A stretch of 64,000 bases of DNA from Podospora bellae-mahoneyi (taxonomy: Eukaryota; Ascomycota; Sordariomycetes; Sordariales; Podosporaceae), in contig NC_085886.1 of NCBI RefSeq assembly GCF_035222275.1, positions 3,286,001-3,350,000 of the forward strand, read 5' to 3'. Of this stretch, positions 58,401 to 64,000 are shown piece by piece. Positions within the stretch are counted from its first letter, which is position 1. Every line of letters starts with the position of its first letter. The translations under genes and the position numbers were made by a program. A model generated the notes under the pieces. That model did not search any database. It was given only the letters and a program-made list of their open reading frames with translations, and had not been told where the DNA came from.

Positions 58401-59880
58401 AAATATTTACTATAACTATAAATAAAATATTATATAATATATCGTAAAAAAATTACTTTTAATAAATATTAAAGGAAGTTAAGTACCGATATTATAGAGT
58501 AATACTAGTAAGAAAAGCTAAAATTATAAGGTATTTAGAAGGATAATTAAGGAAGGCTATAGTATAAAAATCGGGCGTACGTAAAAATAGATAATCGGAC
58601 GATACTAGTAATAAATATTTACGTATTAAAGCTTAAAGGATATATAGGTATCGTTAAGACTATAGAAAAGATTAAGTAATACTTTAATTAACTAAAGATT
58701 AAAAATAACGTTAAGGAAGTTATTTAATTATATTATACGTACGAAAGAACGAGGGTTATAAAGTATAAGCTTTACGGATTTTTAAAGTTATTATTAATAG
58801 CGAAACGGCTATAAAGTTTAGTTACTATAAACTTTATTACTAAATTACTAAAGTCTAAAGATATAGTAACCGGCGTTAAGTACGATAGTATATTAACGGT
58901 AATCGATAAACTTATTAAATAAATATACTTTTTATTATATAAAAAGATTTGGTCGGTAAAGTAATTAGCGGACGTAACACTACGGTATATTATAATAATA
59001 TATATATAGTTAAAAAAGTTTATTACGGATCGTAATATTAAGTTCGTATCGAAATTTTAAAGAGCGTTAATAACGAAGCTAAAGATAATAAGTAAGGCGT
59101 TATTAGCTTACTATTTTTAAATAAATAGTTAAACGGAGCGGCTTAATTAAATCGTAAAATAATATTTACGGAATTATATTAATTTCGAGTAAAATAATTA
59201 AGTTAAACTATTATTTATAATATAATTAATATATAATATATCGCTAACGGAAACTATAAAAGTTATATTTTTCTTCGCGAATTTCGATTATAAAGTAGAT
59301 TTACGGTAGGGACTTACGGTTAAAGTACCTAAAGCCGGAATTAAAGTAAATAAAATATATATACTTTATAATAAATTTAAATAAAAACTAAAGTTTATAA
59401 AAGAAAGGATATAAAAATATTATAATATTAAAAGGCTCGAAAGACCTTACTTTAAAAAAGGAAATATAATATTCCTTTCTATACGTAATTTATATATTAA
59501 AAAACCTAATAAAAAGCTAGACTATAGGCAAGTAGGCCCGTTTAAAGTAAAAAGGAAAATATCGGAGACGGTATTCGAACTAAAGCTATCCCGTACAATA
59601 CGTCTACGGTTATATACTTTTTATATCTTACTTCTAGAGCCCGTACTACCGGTAAGTAAAGCTAATATATAGGCTATAGCGGAGGACGAAGAAAAAAAGT
59701 ATAATATAAAAAAGATATTAAATTTATAGTTTAATAGAGGTTAATTAAAGTATTTAATTAATTAATTAAAATATTTAACTTTAAATAATTTATAAAAATT
59801 ATAGGTATATTTTAATTATTTAAAGAAATTAAAAAAATTTTATTAATAATATTTAAACCGGCTAAAACTTAAATAAATAA
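55440..59880 (+). pseudogene. pol remnant: protease, RT, RNase H, integrase, chromodomain
   Basis: Reverse transcriptase is legible from about 57170 (VGYPIFFIPKK) to 57740. The active site at 57528-57542 reads Y-L-N-N where Ty3/gypsy enzymes have x-L-D-D, two Asp-to-Asn changes by G-to-A. Downstream, EFYVRKTIYLGYLIS is the usual RT end. Integrase is visible at about 58690-59300: TINFITKLLKSKD, GVKYDSILTVIDKL and ITDRNIKF, later TERLN. It is followed by the GPFKVKRKI segment. A chromodomain-like remnant (ILNL...LKYLINW) lies at about 59700-59870. Frequent stops (TAA, TAG) make it non-functional. The protease and RNase H regions are inferred from order and cannot be read confidently. Confidence 0.8.
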
Positions 59881-59931
59881 AAATAAATCCGGGCGTAAAA
59901 GGACCTTACTAGGCCCTCTCGAGCCTAAAAG

Positions 59932-60001
59932 AACCTCGGTAGGATTCGAACTTATACCTCCGGTAAAATAATCGGCGTACTATATATTATATTACGAGGT
60001 T
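59932..60001 (-). other. tRNA-like cloverleaf relic in the gypsy element
   Basis: On the minus strand this 70-nt stretch has a perfect 7-bp acceptor stem (AACCTCG with CGAGGTT), U8-like T, a T arm with loop TTCGAAT whose stem is complete if two A-C pairs are read as former G-C pairs, and an anticodon-like arm CCGAT/ACCGG with one such A-C pair. The D stem is complete if ATAT was GCGT before RIP. The anticodon loop appears to have 6 bases instead of 7, so a normal tRNA is not assured. It lies after the chromodomain and antisense to pol. Confidence 0.55.
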
Positions 60002-60777
60002 AGAAAATATAAGGAGGATTAAATATAAGTAACGTTACGTACTTTAATTATTTTAAAAGGTAAAAGGTATATTATTAACGGTATCTTACGTAGTTAGGAA
60101 AGAAAGATTAGCTATATTAGAATTAAAGAAAAGGTTAATAAATTAGTCGAGGCCTAAAGTAGGATTTAAGAAGGAGAAAGCCGAGGTAAAAATAATAGTA
60201 AAAAAAGAAATAACGGAGGTATTTATTATTGGCGGGCTATACGGGGTAGTAGGCCGTATAAAAAACTCTCTCTCTTCTTTTTTAAGGAGGAAAGATTCGC
60301 GACGAAAGGTAATAAAAGCTTATATCTCGAAGGTATACGATTATACTTCGAGACGAAGGAGCTTACTTAAGGTAGCTTACTTTTCGGTATTTAAGCGCTT
60401 CTTCTCCTTAATAAAAAAATAGACTATAAAGTTAGTAAAGAAACGTACGGTAATCTAGGAAAGGACTTACGATCTACGCTATAAATATTATAATAGAAGC
60501 GACTCGACTTAATATACGGGAAGTATCGGTTATATCGAAAAAAAGCTACGTACTTAAAGCTATTCTCTTTATAATAGGTATATTCGGGTATAATAAGGCC
60601 GAACTTTTTAAGGAAAAGTATTTAATTATAGCGACGGTCGGTATTTATACGAGCGGGTTTCTTTATACGGTTAGATATAACGGTAGGATAAAAGAGGAGG
60701 AAAATTTACTATAGAGGTACTATAAGAAAAGGGGATTAAGGACTATTTTAGGAATACGGTTACCGGGGCATCGATCT
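60002..60777. other. unassigned segment between pol and the 3' LTR
   Basis: About 780 bp, less AT-rich than pol, with purine-rich words and a CTCTCTCTTC-type run near 60268. I cannot assign a coding product. It may be a 3' untranslated part of the element or captured host sequence. Confidence 0.4.
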
Positions 60778-60788
60778 AGGAGGAGGGG
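60778..60788 (+). other. polypurine tract of the gypsy element
   Basis: AGGAGGAGGGG lies just upstream of the 3' LTR, the expected position for plus-strand DNA priming. Confidence 0.6.
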
Positions 60789-60793
60789 TATTA

Positions 60794-61239
60794 TATTATA
60801 GTTAATTTAACGGTAAGCCCCTTAGTATATAGGGCGCGGGGCGTCCCTAGCTAATCATTAAAGAAACCAGGAGGTAGCTAATTAAGGCTAGCCAGAAGTA
60901 CTACGGCGCTAAGAGGCCTAAGCAGTCTGCAGGATGCAAGATACTACGGGTGATCGAAGGTATAGCACGATAAGCACTTCGTAGGATGCAAAATGCTAGG
61001 AGTGATCGGGGCCGTAGCAGGGCGAGCACCTCAGGGCCCCAAGGTCTATATATACGGAGGAACTGGCTGGTATAGATAGATAGTTCCGCAGTATGTAATT
61101 CAAGCTTGTATTCACGGTATCTAGTGTTTACATCGAGATATCTTTGTCGTACACTGTTTAGCTATACCGAACCAGGATTATTCAGAAGCAGCCTTCAACC
61201 GATATCCCTTTTAGAGGTTCTGGATAGGGGTTCGTCATA
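60794..61239 (+). repeat. 3' LTR
   Basis: 446 bp, the mirror of the 5' LTR in damage: its inner (left) end is mutated (TATTATAG where the 5' copy has TGTCACAG) and its outer (right) end is preserved (ends CGTCATA where the 5' copy has TATTATA). The TATA box copy lies at 61047-61054. Confidence 0.93.
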
Positions 61240-61244
61240 CTATA

Positions 61245-61600
61245 ACTAGCGTTTAATAAAGTTATAGGCCTAATGTTTATTAATAGGAGGCGCGTTACGT
61301 ATATATAATAATTAATTAATTATATTTTTTGTATTACTTAATTTAGGTAAGAATATACGTGTAAATAGCTTAAGGATATACTAAATTATTATTTTCTCTT
61401 TTAGATCCGTTAAATTACGTAAGTTAATTAGAACATCGCGTTACATTAGTCGGCTATTACGCCTATAGTAAAGGGTTGCTTCTGGAACGTTATATAACTT
61501 AGTTATAATACGGATATTAAAATCCTCTTTATTTTAAATAGCTTCGAGGGTAAGAAGAAGTCTAGCTTCTTTTAAAGGGCCGTCTATAGTTATTGGTAGT
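61245..61600 (-). pseudogene. Fot1/pogo transposase, 5' part (RIP-damaged)
   Basis: Minus-strand sequence right of the gypsy insertion reads, with several stops, as the N-terminal DNA-binding part of a Fot1-type transposase. NLRNLTDLKEKI, YILKLFTRIFLPKLS and RNAPPINKH segments correspond to the CENP-B-like helix-turn-helix, and it ends at the insertion point with YNFIKR. It joins in order and orientation with the DDE part at 52366-53691, showing that the LTR element landed in the coding sequence just after the DNA-binding domain. Confidence 0.75.
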
Positions 61601-61633
61601 AAATTATAGTAGAAGATATTAAAGAGACGTATT

Positions 61634-61686
61634 GTGGTGGAGAGTGCGTCGCTCGCTTATCTGCGTCGCTCGCTTATCATGCACGT
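61634..61686 (-). repeat. right terminal inverted repeat, 53 bp
   Basis: Exact reverse complement of the left repeat with no mismatch, including both 17-bp tandem units. The perfect match contrasts with the heavy mutation of the interior. Confidence 0.95.
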
Positions 61687-61688
61687 TA

Positions 61689-62268
61689 TTAGAATCAACA
61701 ATGCTAACTTTGATTTCATCAGTTCCTTCAGTATTGTCGTGATATTCATGCTGGTTTGTTCATGTTTCCATGCCACTTGTCCATGATTGACCTCCTATCA
61801 ACTAACAAAATAATGATCGCATCACGTTCCAGCTCCATACGAATAATTTCATGTCAGACAAACCACGATAGGTACAAGCTAGTAGTTGAAGACGAAAATG
61901 CTTTTTGAAAGCGTGAGAAAAGCATGTTTCAGAAAAGCCAGAGGTGTTTGTAACATTGGGAACTGAGGAAAAGGCTCAAGTATGTCATAAGATGTGATCA
62001 TATTTGAATGTTGGAAGAATCAACAGATCGGGTGTTGTGGTGGCCAGGTGCATTCAGGGGTAATTCAGGGGCTACTATCACAAAACAAGTAAACAGAAAA
62101 GCGCAGGGTTAGGGTTATTTTCACTGTCCCTTGTTCAATGCACCTCAAAATTTCTATTCCTCGAGTTAAGACTAAATTCATTGTTTCTGCCCATGCATGG
62201 TATTCTTTTCTTGTAAAACTTCTCTCCTAGACAGTTCTTACTTCTCTAATCTCACAAGTAGCTGCCCT
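61689..62268. other. flank between transposon and CBM52-like gene
   Basis: 580 bp of normal composition, with the 3' UTR of the minus-strand secreted protein gene on its right. A GGGTTAGGGTTA word at about 62104-62117 resembles two telomere units but is far too short to be a telomere. No gene seen. Confidence 0.5.
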
Positions 62269-63145
62269 CTAAGTATACTGCCAAGCAGCCGCCCCCTGGC
62301 CGGGGTAAGGAGTGACCTTGAGGTTGATGGGAGTGCAGTAGTTGAGGCTCTCGGCGTTTGTTGAGTTTCTACCATACAAAGTCCACTCGGGCCCAGCAGG
62401 ACCCGAAGCCCTCGGAGGACAAGCGACCCAACCCCAACCGTTACCATTGAGGTTGATAAACCCACCGCCCTGGTAGGCGGCAAAGCCAGTCGAGGTGCTG
62501 CCGGACGGCATGTATGCCGAATGAGCTTGGGTGTATCCGACATTCCAGTCCGGCGTCAGATAGACCTGTTGACCGCCGGGCACCATTGTGTTCATACCAG
62601 CTCCGCCGAAGCCGCCCGCCACAATCGATGTGACGTTGCCGGGTGGGCAGTTGGGGTCGACGACAGAAGGGCAGTAGCTCTTGGTTTCTCCTCCAAGCCA
62701 CAGACGAAGCCCTTGGGCGGTGACGGGCTTGCCGTCAAGCTGGGGGAGCGCCGGGTTTGAGACGATGAGAGTAAAGGCAGACTCGGCGGGTGGGAGAAGA
62801 CTGAGGATGTTATTGTTGCAGGTGTACATGAACTTGCTGTAACAGGCTCCATTGCAATAAGACAGGCCTTCACCGGCTGTGACGGGGCAGAGAAATTGGT
62901 TCTCCCAGCATACGTACTGAACACAGATCTGAGTTAGTGTGACGCTGTACGAGGTGATCTGGAAGCTGTGCAATGATTTTGTAGGAGATAAAATCAGGGG
63001 TAGGTGGTACAAGCCTGGTTGGTTTGTAGAGGTGGTCACTTACGTTGCTAGGGTCATATTGTGCTGGTCCACATTGCTCCAGAGCACCCAGAACTCGATG
63101 GCCCAGGCCAATGAGGACGGCAGCAGTCAGGCTAAATCGAGTCAT
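62269..63145 (-). CDS. secreted Cys-rich protein with CBM52-like module
   Basis: Two minus-strand exons, 63145-63044 and 62916-62269, 249 residues; the 127-bp intron has a CTAAC branch point and rejoins DPSN to YVCWENQF, completing the motif. Residues 1-20 form a signal peptide (LTAAVLIGLGHRVLGA). The next 40 residues (CGPAQYDPSNYVC, FLCP, YCNGACYSKFMYTC) match the short Cys-rich carbohydrate-binding module CBM52. The rest, with SYCPSVVDPNCPPGNVT, VPGGQQVYLTPDW, YTQAHSAYMP and GWGWVACP, resembles the fungal secreted family often labelled IgE-binding or cell-wall protein. N-x-S/T sites (NVT, NST) are present. The likely location is the wall or the medium; binding to beta-glucan is an inference. 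It lies 580 bp from the transposon end. Confidence 0.8.
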
Positions 63146-64000
63146 TTCTGCTATCGATAGGAATATTTGTGATGATTGTATCCGAGTGCAAGTGCAAAGG
63201 CCTTTCAAGCGATAACTGCAGACTCCTAGGTTCTTGGAAGTGATGGTCGAATGGGAAAGATTCAAGAGGTGCGTTTTCGGAGTGAAAGCCAGAGCATTTA
63301 TATTCCATTGACGATGTCATGGCACTCGACCCCACGCCTCCTCGTACAAACCTGAGCGGGTAACTGACATGGGTTGCAGACTCTCTGTACATGTAGCATC
63401 TCGTATTGCTGCCGTCACTTGTCTGCTGATTAGGCAATGTCTTGTATCCAGGATGGATTACTGCGCGATGTCTTCCGAGTCAGTTCCGATCAGGTGGACA
63501 CCAGTTTGTGCCAATGTTACCCAGGAAGTTCACCTTTATCTGCGTGAGGGAGGGATATGGACGGTTCTGTGGAGTACAAGGTGCAACTCTGGCCCGGCCA
63601 AGCATCTGGCCGATCTGAGTGTGTAAGAGTGTAGCACCCCAGCCACGCCAAACGCAGGAATAACAGTGCCGATGAAAAAAGATAGCGAGCTCTATATGCG
63701 GGGTATACATGTCAATGATGGTTGCCAAGACCCAGCACACCTGACTTCCATGTTTATAGACCTCGTATTCAGAGTGTCGGATGGGCTGGCTAAATCCATT
63801 ACTCCATCCGGACTATCCCCGCGTTCAGCAACTGCTGGGCCGCCCGGCTTCGGCTGACTACGGAAACGCCGGTGTTCGTGTCTTTTGAAGTTGTATTCAG
63901 CTTTCTTGTCTCCTGTCACTTGTGTCAATACGGGACACCCGAACAGTCCTGGAGGAAGGTTTGTACAACCTTGGGGTTGGGTACTTACACGGGAATGTCT
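63146..64000. other. upstream region of the secreted protein gene
   Basis: Promoter and leader of the minus-strand gene at its left end. Several short open frames on both strands have no recognisable motif or splice support. The window ends here. Confidence 0.5.

Larger units (their letters stand above)
53697..61239 (+). mobile_element. Ty3/gypsy LTR retrotransposon (chromovirus), RIP-inactivated
   Basis: 7543 bp with LTRs 53697-54141 and 60794-61239 and a 5-bp target duplication CTATA (53692-53696 and 61240-61244). Plus-strand order is gag with a CCHC remnant, protease region, reverse transcriptase, RNase H region, integrase and a C-terminal chromodomain-like remnant, which is the Ty3/gypsy chromovirus layout. 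The interior is strongly AT-rich with both G-to-A and C-to-T derived stops. It sits inside the Fot1/pogo transposase gene. Confidence 0.92.
52277..61686 (-). mobile_element. Fot1/pogo-type DNA transposon interrupted by a gypsy element
   Basis: Bounded by perfect 53-bp terminal inverted repeats and flanked on both sides by TA (52275-52276, 61687-61688), the target duplication of the Tc1/mariner superfamily. Removing the nested 7543-bp retrotransposon and one copy of its 5-bp duplication leaves about 1862 bp, the usual size of Fot1-like elements. A minus-strand transposase is recognisable in both remaining parts: a helix-turn-helix region on the right, and a YNFDE segment, an LLILD segment and a C-terminal zinc knuckle on the left. 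The coding body is AT-rich with many stops (RIP), while the ends outside about 52680 and 61500 are far less changed. The element cannot encode an active transposase. Confidence 0.9.

Noticed and set aside
52600-61500. AT-rich block as mitochondrial or plasmid DNA
   Set aside because: Legible pogo and gypsy proteins, LTRs, inverted repeats and target duplications show it is RIP-mutated nuclear transposon DNA.
62104-62117. Telomere-like TTAGGG repeats
   Set aside because: Only about two units in internal sequence; also seen as a single CCCTAACCCT near 39136.

Overview
The window looks like nuclear DNA of a filamentous ascomycete, most likely a Sordariomycete (Sordariales-like). Genes carry short GT-AG introns with CTRAC-type branch points, the gene set is eukaryotic and fungal (Con7-type zinc finger, AAR2, Vps22/SNF8, Mpv17/PMP22, RAD26), and one AT-rich block of about 9 kb shows the C-to-T/G-to-A decay of repeat-induced point mutation (RIP). 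There are no bacterial-type operons. I found no convincing tRNA gene, rRNA gene or CRISPR array; the only tRNA-like signal is a decayed one inside a transposon.

Layout. 1-10066 has no recognisable gene and is probably the upstream region and leader of con7 (10067-11816, four exons). After a further 4 kb without genes come AAR2 (15818-17209) and the ESCRT-II subunit SNF8 (17677-18498). A conserved-looking unknown gene (minus, 19332-20886) and an Mpv17-family gene (plus, 22639-23579) diverge from a 1.75-kb spacer. A hemerythrin-like gene (minus, 24146-24862) and the large RAD26/CSB-type remodeller (minus, 25618-29208) follow. A Myb/SANT gene (minus, 33951-35219) lies alone between two gaps of 4.7 and 4.4 kb. 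Next are a CorA-like transporter (39578-41623), a SNF2 ATPase with an embedded RING finger (42619-45822), and a divergent pair made of a TauD-type dioxygenase (minus, 46316-47621) and a flavin monooxygenase (plus, 48498-50087). A small proline-rich gene (51507-51941) sits next to the transposon block. Beyond that block is a secreted CBM52-like protein (minus, 62269-63145).

The most structured object is the nested transposon block at 52277-61686. A Fot1/pogo-type DNA transposon of about 1.86 kb, with perfect 53-bp terminal inverted repeats and a TA target duplication, encodes a RIP-damaged DDE transposase on the minus strand. It is split by a 7.5-kb Ty3/gypsy chromovirus with 445/446-bp LTRs and a CTATA duplication. 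RIP damage is graded: the outer edge of each LTR and the outer ends of the DNA transposon are nearly intact, while the interiors are destroyed. This suggests at least two separate rounds of mutation. An antisense tRNA-like cloverleaf sits between the chromodomain and the 3' LTR.

The host genes are mainly housekeeping (splicing, endosomal sorting, transcription-coupled repair, chromatin) plus two transcription factors with unusually large surrounding DNA. The dioxygenase/monooxygenase pair may act together on a small, possibly sulfur-containing, substrate; that is inference only.
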